A stretch of 64,000 nt of DNA from assembly GCF_029873635.1 (NCBI RefSeq), contig NC_080422.1, positions 10,013,764-10,077,763 of the forward strand, written 5' to 3'. A program made the translations under genes and the position numbers. Position 1 is the stretch's first letter. Each line of letters begins with the position of its first letter. Below the pieces are notes generated by a model. It did not search any database, had not been told where the DNA came from, and saw only the letters and a program-made list of their open reading frames with translations. This document shows positions 46,708 to 57,795 of the stretch, piece after piece. The stretch comes from Malania oleifera. Its lineage: Eukaryota; Streptophyta; Magnoliopsida; Santalales; Ximeniaceae.

Positions 46708-47956
46708 TCCAAAGATCAAAACCCAATATAATATTTTTCAAAAAATATCCCACGATAATATATATAGTTATGAACACTCAAGATCAATCTCTCTAATAAT
46801 ATTCAATAATAGATGTAGAGATGAAAAACTCTTTGAGATATTAACAAACAAACCGATTTACCAAACCTCAATACCAAGTTAAATGCACAACAATTGCTAG
46901 AATGACTTTTGAAAATCAAGATAGCCTTAGCTCAGATTTGACGTATAAACTTTGAAATCCCAAGCAAAAGTTTCAGTAGTGTGTTTCCCAAAGTTGTTCT
47001 AATCTTACAATATGCTCAAATTGTATGCCAAAGGTTGTTTTTTCTTGGGGGCACTAGGGTTTAGATGTTGATTATATAGGTAACCTTGCCCTTAGGATGA
47101 TTTATAACCGTTGGATCAAGTTGACGTAGAAATAAATTGCATGTTCTCTCATTAAAGATTAAATTTTTAATCTTCATGTAGGTTCAGATGACTGGGGATT
47201 AGGGCTCAGACAACTGACGCTCCTTAGAGTTTCAAAAAATTAAACTAAATACAGGGTCAGACGACTGAAGTTGGGGTTCAGATTTCTGAAGTTGCGGATT
47301 CAGACAACTGAAGTCGGAGTTCAGTATTCTGGTGTGCTTCTGCCCGTTTCTGTGTTTCTCCAATAATTCTTCAAACGACTAAACTTAATCTTCGGTCTTC
47401 TGAAGAAATTCTTCATACGACTGAGCTTAAACTTTGGTCTTCTGAAGTTGAATCTTTAGACGACTGAGCGTACACTTCAGTCTTCTAGTCAGGGAGTTTG
47501 GTCTTTTGAAAAGACCATTTTATGAATTTTTCTTTTAGTTTCAAAAATCTGCTTTTGCACTCTTTCTTTGCTCTTTTATAAAATATTTTTCGAGGTTTTA
47601 AAATATCTCTAAGTCCATAGATATTCCCTAAAGATGTTCATGAGATACATGAGTCCTAAGGTCAGTCTAGGGTATATTTTGAGTTTCGAATTAAATCATA
47701 TGAAATATGCAAATACATTTAGTTCTAAATACTCATTCCCATGATGATCTTGAACTTGCTGCTTGCATCTTCATTCTTCAACTCTTTTAGTTCCATGGAT
47801 TGTGCCAAGATGTATATACTTTAATCTTCATGGCTTCCATGACTTTCTAGCCGTCCATGCATGTTAAATATTGGTCATGTTCACAATTTCAATGCACAGA
47901 TCAAATACCAAGTGATTTGTCATTATCAAAATAAGATTGGACTCATAGAGTCAACA
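45881..47956 (+). mobile_element. Solo LTR E2 (copia type) inside F 3' LTR
   Basis: 2076 bp with perfect target duplication GAAAG (45876-45880; 47957-47961). It starts CGTTAATTTTGGTG (TG to CG) and ends AGAGTCAACA. It carries the phrase AAGAGGGGGGTGAATTGGG near the start, a (TA)n(TG)n run (46662-46707) and many spaced GACTGA/ACTGAAG/CTTCTGAAG boxes at 47185-47480. No coding region. Related to E1 at the window start. Confidence 0.85.
46662..46707. repeat. (TA)n(TG)n microsatellite
   Basis: About 18 bp of TA followed by 28 bp of TG inside E2. Confidence 0.92.
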
Positions 47957-49683
47957 GAAAGGTCTGTAATAATTAAATGCATATCATGCATGTAGGATCT
48001 AATAAGCTCAAAGACCTTAGAATGACCCTAAGTCCTTGTACTTATACGTAAGATAGTCCCCAAAATCACATATATCATCAAGGGAATCAATTGAATTAAA
48101 ATAGGACTTGAAGGAATAAAAGAATAGGATTTCAGGCGACCGAACCTTGGTGTTCAAATTACCTCGGTCGACAAAATCGTTGACCGGTCAAAAGGTTGAC
48201 CAAACTTTAAGCGACCGAACCGAAAAGGGCACCACCATCCTTGGTCAACCGAACGTCCATTCTTACTTTTTCCACCAACTCGGCAGCCCAAACTCTTACA
48301 TTCAAAAATGCATCGGGCTACCGAATGTTCAAGTTCAATAAACCGAACTTGAAATCGAGTGACCCAACCGTGGTCTTTTGGAAAATTGCCTCGATTCAGC
48401 AAACCGTCTTTTTATTCAGACACCCAAACCTTGGAAAGTCACTTTTTCCTATTGTGTTTGTTTGGGCAACCGAACCACAGGTTAGGCACCCGAAACTCTC
48501 GGGTTGTCCTAATTTTTACCGTAATTATTTTAAGTTAAATAGGATTAATTTTCTTATAAAATTTTAAAGCAAATTTAAGAATTCCCTGTGTATCCCCAAC
48601 GGTAATAATTTTAACCTTCTCTAGGGTTTCATTTGCTTGGATTAGCACCTAATTTATCACATTGATTAAACAAAAATCTTCTAAAATTTCCTAAGCCCTA
48701 TTTCTTCATACACACCCTATACACTCATATACTACCATTCTTTTGAGAAATCAAGTCTTATCAGTGTTTATTCATTGTTCTAGTGTGCTAAAAACCCTCA
48801 TTGGTTTATTGCATATTTGATTTTCAAATTGAGAGTTTAGCTAGGTTTTTCCACCAATTTTATTTCATAAATCTGTTTATGGAAAACCTTATAGCTAAGT
48901 GAGTCATTGCATTATTATTGCAAGACTCATTGAGCTGTATTTTTTATGTATGCAAAAATATTTTTACAAGCCTATTTTTGAATGTCTCTTTGTGCTTTGA
49001 TATTGAGAAAATATTTTTTAGATATTTTGATTATTCTTGGTACAAATCTTTGAAACCCTAAACTGTGTTTGAGATTTTTATCTTTACATAGTTTCAAAGA
49101 TTAGCTTGTAGATACACTCTTGTGCTTAAATTAAGATAGTTATTGCCTTGAGTGTTGATTGCACATATACACCATTGAGCTTATTGTTCTTACATTATCA
49201 GTATGCTTTGATTATTACTGGTGCAAATCTGCTTGATTGAGAAACATAATAGTTGTACCCAAATTGTACTGTGCTTCTATTGTATTTTAGGCGTGGCCTG
49301 AGGGGGCAGTAATCCAGCCTAGAAGGATTGGTTGTAAAGGTTGAGGTCAGCTATGTGCTAATTGATTTGGTTGTATTTAGGTGCCGCCCCACCCATTAAG
49401 TGAGCCTTAATGTAATCCTTGTACTTGTAAGCCAAGGCAAGGACGTAGGCAGTTTGTCAAACCTTGATAACATATCTGGTGTCTTCTCTCCTTACTGCTT
49501 TATTGTGCATGCTTAATTAGATTAGTTGTGCAGTTTAATTCCCACTGAATATACATTGATTTATTTTATTTGCACTAGATTGACCTTAAGTTTGTGTAAT
49601 ACTGCTACTAGTAGATTGACCTAGTGGATCAATTTTTAAAATACCAATTCACCCCCCGTCTTGGGATTACAGTAAAGTTAACA

Positions 49684-49687
49684 CTCA

Positions 49688-49720
<33 letters not shown>

Positions 49721-51252
49721 CTAGTGTTTCGGCCTTCCTGCCTTCTCTCTTCAATTTTGGCTCGGATTTAGCTTGATTCGATGATCAGAAGTTACCACGA
49801 TGTTCTGGGGGCGATTCTCTCCAAGTTAATCGGACCAAAATCATGATTTAGGATTCCTGGGCACCACTCCAAAAATAGGATAAGAGAGTTATTTTTTAGA
49901 TTAATTAATTATTTGACTGTCTGGACTTGGAAATGTTAGAATATTGGGCATTCTGAGGTTGAACTAATTAAGATAGGATTTTTGGAATACAGGGTTCCAT
50001 TTTTCCATTTGTTTTAGGCAGAACTTCGAGGAACCGAGTAAGGGGAATGAGTTATAACGACTTTTTATTAATTTTGAACCGGTTAAATTCAAGTATATAA
50101 ATTTATATACATGAGTATGAATTTCTTAACAGTGTAGGCATTTGAAAAATGATGGTTTTGAATATAATTTATATTTAGGAGAAACCATGTGGCATGAGAA
50201 TACCCTTTCATAATTAACTGATTGTAATACTATTTGGTTGTGAATACTACTTGGTTGTGAATATTGTCTGGTTGTGAACATAAATATGCATATGAGATTT
50301 GTTTGTGAAAGCTTATTGGGTCGTATGCAGTAGCCCTATGTGGGCCATGTACTGGGTTGTATGTAGTAGCCCTATGTGGGCCTCGTAATGGGTAGAACAC
50401 AATAGCCCTGTGTGGGCCACGTGCTGAGAAGTATACAGTAGCTCTGTGTGGGCTATGTACTGGGAATGATGGTGGTTGGGAATGACTTGTGTAGTATCTC
50501 GTGGGGATGTGAATGAAATGTATTGTATCCTATGTGGATGTGTTGTGATGTATGTATATATGTGGATCTCTGGAATATGATTGATATTGAATGTGTGTGA
50601 ACTTATGTATGTGAATTTAATTGCATAATACTTAGGGCGAAGTAAAACTCTCCGCCTGAGAATTTACTAAGTAAGATGAGTGCCCTAATAAGTATCAGTT
50701 GTAGCCGCACCTGAATTAAATCAGGTAAGGTTACAAACGGTATCAGCGCAAAGGGGCATTATATGTATGGTCATGTAATCGCCCCAATCCTTAGAAACCT
50801 TCGCTGATAAATAATGGTTGCATATGTGTGAGTACAATTTGCATGCCTCTTCTTAGTTGTAGTTGATTAATAAATGATTGTAATTTTATATTCATTAAAA
50901 CTCTTTGGCCACACATTGTTATAATTTATTTCATCCTTACTAAGAAGTGTCTCACCCCAACGAATTATCAATTTTTAAGCTCCTTCAAGTGATCGAGCTT
51001 AGAAAGCTCCGGGGGCAAGGTTTAGTTTTGTGTATGTGAGTGGTTGTAAGAACTGTTATATGTACAATTTATATTTTAAATACTGGTTGTGTGTTGTGGA
51101 GTGAATGGATGCACTTTTTGCAATGTATAATATAGGACTTAGTATTTTAATTGGAGAATATTTAATTATTTCTGCTGCGTGAATGGTATCAAAGACGCGT
51201 GAATGGTCTCATAACACCTCGAGCCCCACCTGGCGGCTCCGGGGGCGTTACA
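49684..51252 (+). repeat. D 3' LTR, right part
   Basis: Resumes after F with a CT run (49688-49722). It has a minisatellite of about 36 bp around GTAGCCCTATGTGGGCC (50308-50463, about four units), a TTACTAAGAAGTGTCTCACC block near 50938, and ends GGGGGCGTTACA at 51252. CACTT (51253-51257) is the candidate right flank duplication; the left one is outside the window. Confidence 0.8.
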
Positions 51253-52294
51253 CACTTAGTTTCTTGAAGGCAAATTATATTAATTTTTCTTCTAATCATT
51301 GTGTCCACAATTTTCATACTTTTACCCGTAATGTCCCTATATTCCAAGTTGCTAATTTAATCTTAATTTCTTAAACTAACTCATCTACCCAGGTGCTAAC
51401 ATGGCGCGTCGCTTTGAGGTGGTGACCTAGCCCACCCTTACCCACTTTTCTCTTCATCCAAGTGGTACAAATGCAATGCATCGCTAGTAGGGAACATTCC
51501 AACAGATATTCAATAATGATCCATATCATAGTAATCTAACCAATTTTATACTCACTATCAACTATCTAATGCAACTCTCCTCCTTTATTTAGTCTTGGGA
51601 CCGGCTATGTGTAAAAAAAATTAAGACATTAAGAGCATCACAAGCAAAGTTCAAAAAATATACCAAATCCATAAACAAAATGTTGACAATACACATTATT
51701 AATATTTAGCTTTTTAATATTTAATTATTAACCCTATTAAAATAAATTTTCAATATGATAATATATAATTGAGAAAAAAAATAAAAAAAAATAAAATTTT
51801 CTCTTATTTTCCTTTCCTTTTCTTTTCTTTTCTTGTCTTGTCTTTTTCCACATAAAATCCTTAAAAGGAACCTTAATACACTAGTGCACCCACTGCCTAA
51901 CTTAATTTTTGCAGCGTAGAGGACCGTATATACTGCTCCATTAATTCATGTGGGTGGTGACTCGTGAGGTGAGTTCACGGGTAAAATGCACGGATCACAA
52001 CTCGCAATTCGCAATTCGCAAATAGTACTACTGCACTGCTCCTCCTTTGTGAAAGAAAATTGCTTAAAACCACGGGCTCGTGTCATCACGGGCCAGATGC
52101 TGTGGCTTATAGCACGGCTCTTTGTGAAACGAATTATCGCAATGCAAGCGAGCGCGTTCGCCTTAATTATATGCTGTACCATTAAATTCCAACATCCAAC
52201 TTAACTCTACAACATTTTTTTCTCCAAAAAAAAAAATAATAATAATAATTAATTAATTAAGGGAGTTCCAAAACTTCAGAGCAGCTAGCTAGGC
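51253..52294. other. Intergenic region upstream of the LOR gene
   Basis: Single-copy-looking, AT-rich, with A- and T-runs (51773-51845) and no convincing ORF or repeat. The last part probably holds the LOR promoter. Confidence 0.6.
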
Positions 52295-52304
52295 TATATA
52301 TAAA
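52295..52304 (+). promoter_or_regulatory. TATA box of the LOR gene
   Basis: TATATATAAA, about 120 bp before the ATG at 52417; transcription would start near 52327. A W-box-like TTGACC lies at 52357 in the presumed leader. Confidence 0.65.
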
Positions 52305-52416
52305 CTTTCGACTCCTGTAAGTACATTCATCAGAAAAATCCTGGGCAGAGAAGAGATTGACCATCTAGAAATTACAGACAGATAGATCAGATCAGAGATC
52401 GATAAATAGATAGATC

Positions 52417-52732
52417 ATGAAGATGCCTCTCTCGTTTATTAGATCTCTGTCAAGAACACAGACAGATCATGTTCCCGATGATGATGGTACTGATGATGCA
52501 GAGGGTGCCGATGTTTGTACATCTCTTACGGTGTGGAGGAAGTCACTCATCCTCAACTGCAATGGCTTCACCGTCATCAATTCCGACGGCAATCTTATTT
52601 ACAGAGTCGACAATTACACCGGTCGTCCGCCGGAGGTCGTTCTCATGGACGCCTCCGGGGAACCCCTCCTCTCCCTCCGTCGTCGCAAGGTACATTCATT
52701 TTCTCACATTTTAAATTCCCATCTCATCTGTA

Positions 52733-52765
<33 letters not shown>

Positions 52766-53221
52766 AACCCAAAAAATTAAAAAAATTTGGAGTTTAAATT
52801 TTCACAGAAGCTGGGATTGATGGACAAGAACTGGTGGGCGGTGTACGAAGGGGAAGTCGGTGAATTTTGCAGCAAGAAGCCGATCTGGCGCGTCAGGAAA
52901 CACGTTAACTACTTGTTAAATCCTATCAATGGCGGCAATAGTAACAGCGGCGGCGGTGTTCTGGCGCACATTTATTTTGGGCCGTCGACGGCGTCGGAGA
53001 AGGGGTATGCGTACGTGATTGAGGGTTCGTACGCGGTGAGGTCATGCAGGGTGCTGGACAGGTCGAGGAGGCTGGTAGCGGAGGTACGGCGGAAGGAGTC
53101 GGCGCACGGCGGCGCTGGCATATCCTTCGGCGCCGATGTTTTTGTTTTGATGGTTCACCCGGGGTTCGATACTGGGTTTGCAATGGCGGTGGTGTTGATA
53201 TTAGATGAGATGTTTTCCTAG
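52417..53221 (+). CDS. LURP-one-related (LOR, DUF567/Tubby_C-like) protein, two exons
   Basis: Exons 52417-52689 and 52808-53221 join in phase 0 to give 228 residues; the donor is AAG/GTACAT and the acceptor TTCACAG/AAG. The family was recognised from WRKSLILNCNGFTVINSDGN and YRVDNYTG (about residues 40-70), LMDASGEPLLSLRRRK at the exon end, then WWAVYEGE, and the C-terminal GADVFVLMVHPGFDTGFAMA and VVLILDEMF. These form the tubby-like beta barrel with its central hydrophobic helix. Usual LOR length is about 200-230. The first 36 residues are acidic and low-complexity. LURP-one proteins are linked to defence against downy mildew in Arabidopsis and may bind membrane lipids, but the role of this copy is not shown. 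The frame is intact, so it is probably active. An insertion (INGGNSNSGGG) at about residue 129 looks like a loop. Confidence 0.9.
52690..52807 (+). other. Intron of the LOR gene
   Basis: 118 bp, GTACAT to TTCACAG, with a (TA)n run (52732-52760). Phase 0 between Lys codons. Without splicing both reading frames fail. Confidence 0.85.
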
Positions 53222-53291
53222 CTACCTTATTTTTCGCTTCATTTTTTTATTTTTTTGGCATTAATACTTTGTACATATATATTAGAGAGAA

Positions 53292-53344
53292 AATAAATTT
53301 ATTTCTTAGCTGTGAGTTTTAGAATTTTGATCTTCATCAATAAA
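53292..53344 (+). terminator. Poly(A) signals of the LOR gene
   Basis: AATAAA at 53292-53297 and 53339-53344, about 70 and 120 bp after the stop codon. Confidence 0.55.
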
Positions 53345-54430
53345 GCATTGCTTAACAAGTGATTATGAACTTCTTTCACACCCAAAAAAAAAACTTCATC
53401 ACATTGAGGCTCTCTCTCTCTCTCTCTCCCTCACATAGAAATTCAGGCTCGACCTAAAGTAGATTTGGTGGAAAAAATAAGAAATTATTTTTTAAATGAT
53501 TTGATAAATTTAAAATTTGGAGGAGATGAAATTTTTTTATATTTTTTTTTATAATTATCTTACAAAAATATATACATTCAAGTCTTTAGGATTTATTAAA
53601 CAAGTTTTGCTTTTTAATGTTAAGGGGTTTAAACCAGTTCTAAATCAGTTTAAAAAATATTTAACGGTGACTACTTAATTTATTAAACACCCACTGAATT
53701 TTAAAAAAAAATTACAATTTAAAATTATTATAACTTTCTTTTTATAGTTTGAAAAGGTGAAAAAGAAAAATAAATAAATAATTTATGATCCCTCAGGCTT
53801 CAGCTACAGGTTTGCTAAGTGAACTAGTATTTAATTATAAAATTTGTGGAGTTGAATGTCAAAATTAAAATACTAATTAAAAATATCTTAAATAACATGA
53901 ATCGTGATTTTTGGATTTAGACAAAAATTAATATGATTTTATATTATATTTACATAAATTTATATCAAAAATCTAAATTTTAAATTCTCAAATATAAAAT
54001 AAAAATTAATTTAAACTCCATAAAACTTTAAAGATAGAATTATAGAATTTATGTCAAATTTTGAACTTCTTAAAACGACGCCGTTTTACTGCTCAGCCAT
54101 GGAAAATAAACAGCTCCATACGATAACACGCAACCCACCAAATCGTCTTCGGGTCACCTTCTCAGTCTTCAAGGCTCCAACACGAATGGAAACACGGCCG
54201 AGGTGCTCAAACAATCGCCCCGCCGCCGGTATCTGAACCACCGCCGCTCGGATTAACCGGAATCGATAAAGCTTCGACGAGCGAGTGGCGTTGCTGCTGC
54301 CGCACAATCGTCAAAGGATATTAGCTGGGCCGTCAAATTGTGATGTTGAGTTGTTGACTATCGACCGTGGAAGAAACAGCAACTGCAATTTTTTAAGTTT
54401 ATTGTTATGAATTATTAGAAAAGCATCGTT
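53345..54430. other. Intergenic region between LOR and tRNA-Ala
   Basis: AT-rich with a CT run (53411-53427). At 54051-54340 it becomes notably GC-richer, begins with the near-palindrome AAAACGACGCCGTTTT (54072-54087) and has short open frames on both strands (61 aa plus, 73 aa minus). I do not recognise either product; it could be a gene fragment or a promoter region. Confidence 0.5.
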
Positions 54431-54503
54431 GGGGATGTAGCTCAGATGGTAGAGCGCTCGCTTAGCATGCGAGAGGTACGGGGATCGATACCCCGCATCT
54501 CCA
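54431..54503 (+). tRNA. tRNA-Ala (anticodon AGC)
   Basis: 73 bp. The acceptor stem GGGGATG pairs with CATCTCC and has the G3:U70 wobble that marks alanine tRNAs, with discriminator A. D arm GCTCAGATGGTAGAGC, anticodon stem CTCGC/GCGAG with loop TTAGCAT (AGC), T arm CGGGGATCGATACCCCG. No intron. The A box (TAGCTCAGATGG) and B box (GGATCGATACC) are intact, so it should be transcribed by RNA polymerase III. Confidence 0.97.
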
Positions 54504-54511
54504 CAATTCTA

Positions 54512-54517
54512 TTTTTT
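54512..54517 (+). terminator. RNA polymerase III terminator of tRNA-Ala
   Basis: Six T residues nine bases after the tRNA end. Confidence 0.8.
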
Positions 54518-54713
54518 GTGGGCTGCGTCCCAGCAGGTACTACCAAAAACAAGAGACTCAAAAAAGGAAAAGAGGTGATATTTTCAGATCGGAAAAAAAT
54601 AAATGCTTTCCCTTGATCTCTCCGGGGAGCAATCCTTTTTTGAGAGCCTGCAAATAAAGATTGCAGATGGCAGACGACGGATAGACTTTTGGGTGAGGGT
54701 GGGATGCAAAACG

Positions 54714-54786
54714 CATGAGGGTGGGGTGTCGATTCCCGTACCTTTCATATACTAAGCGAGCGCTCTACCATCTAAGCTACATCCCG
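54714..54786 (-). pseudogene. Decayed inverted copy of tRNA-Ala
   Basis: The minus strand reads GGGATGTAGCTTAGATGGT and on through AGAGCGCTCGCTTAG, matching the gene at 54431 closely for 45 bases. The anticodon loop then reads TTAGTAT, the 3' anticodon stem is ATGAA instead of GCGAG, and the 3' acceptor strand is unrecognisable. Most changes are C-to-T or G-to-A. The cloverleaf cannot fold, so this is not a working tRNA. Confidence 0.85.
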
Positions 54787-54858
54787 TGACATTCTGCAAT
54801 GAATTGGGAAACAAATTGAAGCAAAGAGACCCGGTAGGTAACCATGCAAAGTTGAAAA

Positions 54859-55099
54859 TGGGAGTCTTGTGTTAAAAATTTGATGACAGGAAAAACATAG
54901 AAAGAAAACAAAAGAATATATTTGAATTGAACAGAATGAATTTACAATGAGTAAGCTAATATTTTTATACATTCGAAGTAATAACAGAAAAACTGAAAAT
55001 TAACAAGTTTTAATTTCTCTTCTCAGCTGCCTTCTCTACTGTTAGTTTTTCCTCCTTTGATTTTAACTCCATTTTGTCAATATGAGAGGCCATACTCCA
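54859..55099 (-). repeat. Candidate 3' LTR of H
   Basis: On the minus strand it would start TGGAGTATGG after the purine/G-rich tract and end GACTCCCA: inverted termini TGGAGT/ACTCCCA, 241 bp. No second LTR is in the window for comparison. Confidence 0.4.
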
Positions 55100-55314
55100 A
55101 ACTCCCCCCCCACCTCCCTTCTCTCCTCAAGATGAACATGGATGTTTAGAATGTTAATCTTGTGTAGAGTATGATGAAAAGGTAATGACCCGAGAAGCTT
55201 TGTGAAGATGTCTGCTAATTGTTATCTCGAGAGAATGTTAAAAAGCTTGATGGTATTTTGTTGCAGCATTTCCCTAACAAGATGACAATCGATTTGTATG
55301 TCCTTTGTTCTCTC

Positions 55315-56560
55315 TTATTGAACTGGATTAGTCGCAATAGGTAAAGCTGATTTGCTATCAGTGTAGAGCATTGTTGGCTGAGGATGATCGACACTGAGTT
55401 CTTGTAAAGCATAAAGCAACCACTGCAACTCACATATAGTTGATGGAAGAGCCTTGTATTCTGCTTCTATAGATGATCGACTAATTGTGGCTTGTTTCTT
55501 AAATTTACATGAGATCAATGAATCTCTTAGAAAAATAGCAAAGCTTATAACACTTTTGCGAGTGTCTATACAACCTGCCCAGTCACTATCTAAAAAAGTT
55601 GTAAGCTTCAAGTATGAAGAGGAATAGAAGAACAACCCTTGTCCTGGTGTTGCTTTTAAGTACCTAAGCACTTGAACAACAGGTTGATAATGAGGGACAG
55701 CTAGTTGAGAACTTGAACAGCATAGGCAAGGTCAGGCCTTGTGATTGTTAAATATAGTAACCTACCAACTAGCCTTCTATAAGCTGAAGCATCCTCATAA
55801 AATTGGGATCATTTTCAGTGATCTTGAGGTTGGATTCCATTGGAAATGCAGCTGGCTTGGAACCAATGAGACTTGTATCTTGAAGTATGTATAAAGCATA
55901 CTTTCTTTGACAGAGTGAAATTCTTGACTTTGCTCTAGCTACTTCCAATCCAAGAAAGTACTTCAGTTGCCCCAAGTCCTTAATAGTGAACTTGCCATGT
56001 AGAAAAGTCTTGAGTTGTTGAATTTCAATCAAATTATCACTAGCTAGAAGAACATCATCTACATAAACTAGTAATGTTATGAAGGAAGTGGTAGTTTTCT
56101 TGATAAACAGTGAGCAATCAAAAATGCCATGAGTGAAGCCATAATCAAGAAGGGCATGAGAGAGCTTTGCAAACCATTGTTGAAAGGCATGCTTCAGGCC
56201 ATAGAGACTCTTTAAAACTTTGCAAACTATGTTGGGTTGTTTAACACTCAATCCAGCGGGCACTTCCATATAAACTTCTTCATTTAATTCACCATATAAA
56301 AATGCATTATTTACATCTAATTGGTGAATGTGCCAACCTCTAATAGTAGCAACAGCCAGTAATAGTCGAATGGAAGTGATTTTTGCCACTGGAGAAAAAG
56401 TATCAAAGAAGTCTAAACATTTTTGTTTAGTGTAGCCTTTAGCTACCAATCTTACTTTGTGCCTTACTATAGTTCCATCAACCTTGTATTTTACTCGAAA
56501 ACTCCATTTACAACCTATGGTCTGTTTATTTTTAGGGAGAGTAACAAGTTCCCAGGTTTT
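55315..56560 (-). pseudogene. H reverse transcriptase and RNase H remnant
   Basis: RT (56560 to 55769) has MVAKGYTKQKCLDFFDTFSP, VNNAFLYGELNEEVYMEVP, LYGLKHAFQQWF and the intact catalytic LLVYVDDVLLAS, then FTIKDLGQLKYFLGLEVAR. After a frame change RNase H (55671-55315) has the starting text FLDSDWAGCIDTRKSV, ISRSSIEAEYKAL and YTDSKSA. Copia-type polymerase and nuclease domains, broken by frame changes. Confidence 0.86.
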
Positions 56561-57795
56561 GTTTTAACTCTAAAGCATCAAGTTCATTTTTCATAACAAC
56601 TTGTCATTCAGGTAATTTTGCAGCTTGTTTGTATGTTTTGGGTTCCTGAGAAATAGAAATTTAGGCTAAAAAGGCTTTGTGTGGTATTGAAAGTCTACTA
56701 ACAGAAAGAAAGGAAGATATAGGATAGAAATTACATGTGTTAGAGGTGCAACTAGTAGAAGTAGATGGATTGTTTGCATAATGAAACAATGAGGCAATAC
56801 CACAATAATAATCCTGCAAAAATTTTGGTCATTGTTTAATTTTGGTTGATTTTCTGATATATGAATTGGGTGAAGCAGTTTGATGATGATCAGTGTTGAT
56901 GTGAGATGAAATTGGTTCACTCGAGGTTGTTGAAGGTATATTCTGATAAGAAAAGATTGGAAAATTTGTACGAGAAGAATCATGTTGAGACTTTGAATGA
57001 GGAAACAAAAACGTAGGTACTTCAGAGTTGAGTGGGAGAGCTTTGAATGGAAAATTGGTTTCATGAAACACGACATTTCTAGAGATGAAGATTTTGTTTG
57101 TATTCAAGTCCATGAGTTTGTAACCTTTGACGTCAGAGGGATATCCTAAAAATAAACATTTAGTAGCCCTTTGATCGAACTTTTGTCTGTGATTAGTAAG
57201 TGTAGATGCAAAGCATAAGCAGCCAAAAAATTTTAAATGAGAAAGATTAGGTGGCTTGTGAAATAACATTTCAAAAGGTATTTTGTTTTGAAGAAGAAGG
57301 GTTGGAATTCGATTTATAATATGTGTTGCAATCAACACACAATCACTCCAAAAAATTAGAGGTAAGTTTTCTTGAAACATTAAAGCTCTAGTTGTTTTTA
57401 ATAAGAACTGGTGTTTTCTTTTAACAACTCCATTTTGTTGTGTTGTTTCTACACAACTCCTTTGATGTAAAATTCCATTTTTCTTATAAAATTTTGTCTA
57501 ATTAATTCTAAACCATTGTATGTTCTTATGGTTTTGATAGAAGTGCTAAATTGTGTTGTAACCATTTTACAAAAGCTTAGCAGTAAAGATGAAACTTTAG
57601 ATTTTGTTCTAAGCATGTAAACCCAAGTGCATCTTGTAAAATCATCTACTATAGTTAAGAAAAACTCAAAACCACAATATGAAACAGTAGCAAAAGGACC
57701 CCATCTATCGCAATAAATCAAATCAAACTCTTTATTAGAAATATGTTGTGATATAGGAAAAGAAAGCTTTTTTTGCTTTGCTAGTGGACAGATTT
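56561..57795 (-). pseudogene. H integrase remnant
   Basis: On the minus strand from 57795: LAKQKKLSF (end of the zinc-binding region), DLIYCDRWGP with the first Asp, then TIVDDFTRCTWVYML. The second Asp site reads IRTYNGLE, apparently Asp to Tyr. A frame change near 57440 precedes MFQENLPLIFWSDCVLIATH and the C-terminal KFDQRATKCLFLGYPSDVKG box. The linker to RT (57076-56561) is low-complexity with stops. Confidence 0.82.

Larger units (their letters stand above)
34414..49683 (+). mobile_element. F: Sirevirus-type Ty1/copia retrotransposon with nested insertions
   Basis: 5' LTR 34414-36082, internal 36083-45681, 3' LTR 45682-49683. Perfect target duplication CTCAC (34409-34413 and 49684-49688). 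pol order is protease, integrase, RT, RNase H (copia). Long LTRs, a gag with two separated CCHC knuckles and several purine tracts ending in TCATCATCAAAAAGAGGG are Sirevirus traits. The 5' LTR starts TA instead of TG. LTRs differ at about 14 of the first 200 bases by eye, nearly all transitions, so the insertion is old. Confidence 0.9.
45682..49683 (+). repeat. F 3' LTR, split by solo LTR E2
   Basis: Starts TGTTGACCTAATAGG and ends AAGTTAACA. Arms 45682-45880 and 47957-49683. The U3 box region (48134-48500) is longer than in the 5' copy, with many GACCGAAC/AACCGAAC/CACCCGAA-like boxes. Confidence 0.87.
54859..57795 (-). mobile_element. H: Ty1/copia relic, 3' part, cut by G3
   Basis: Read on the minus strand: integrase, RT, RNase H, a purine-rich tract around 55100-55135, then a candidate short LTR (54859-55099). 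Several frameshifts. The upstream half (gag, protease) lies beyond the G3 insertion and outside the window. The copia order is clear; I do not assign a lineage. Confidence 0.82.

Noticed and set aside
46506-46796. Frames over the TA/TG microsatellite
   Set aside because: Created by the dinucleotide run inside solo LTR E2; plus and minus frames overlap over the same repeat.
51946-52204. Short frames on both strands upstream of the LOR gene
   Set aside because: No recognisable domain and overlapping opposite strands; more likely promoter or intergenic sequence.
52926-53183. Minus-strand 85-codon frame under LOR exon 2
   Set aside because: A shadow of the GC-rich coding exon; the plus-strand product has clear family features.
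54714-54786. Second working tRNA gene (anticodon AGT, Thr)
   Set aside because: The anticodon stem and acceptor stem cannot pair; the alanine-specific body with changed anticodon is a decayed copy.
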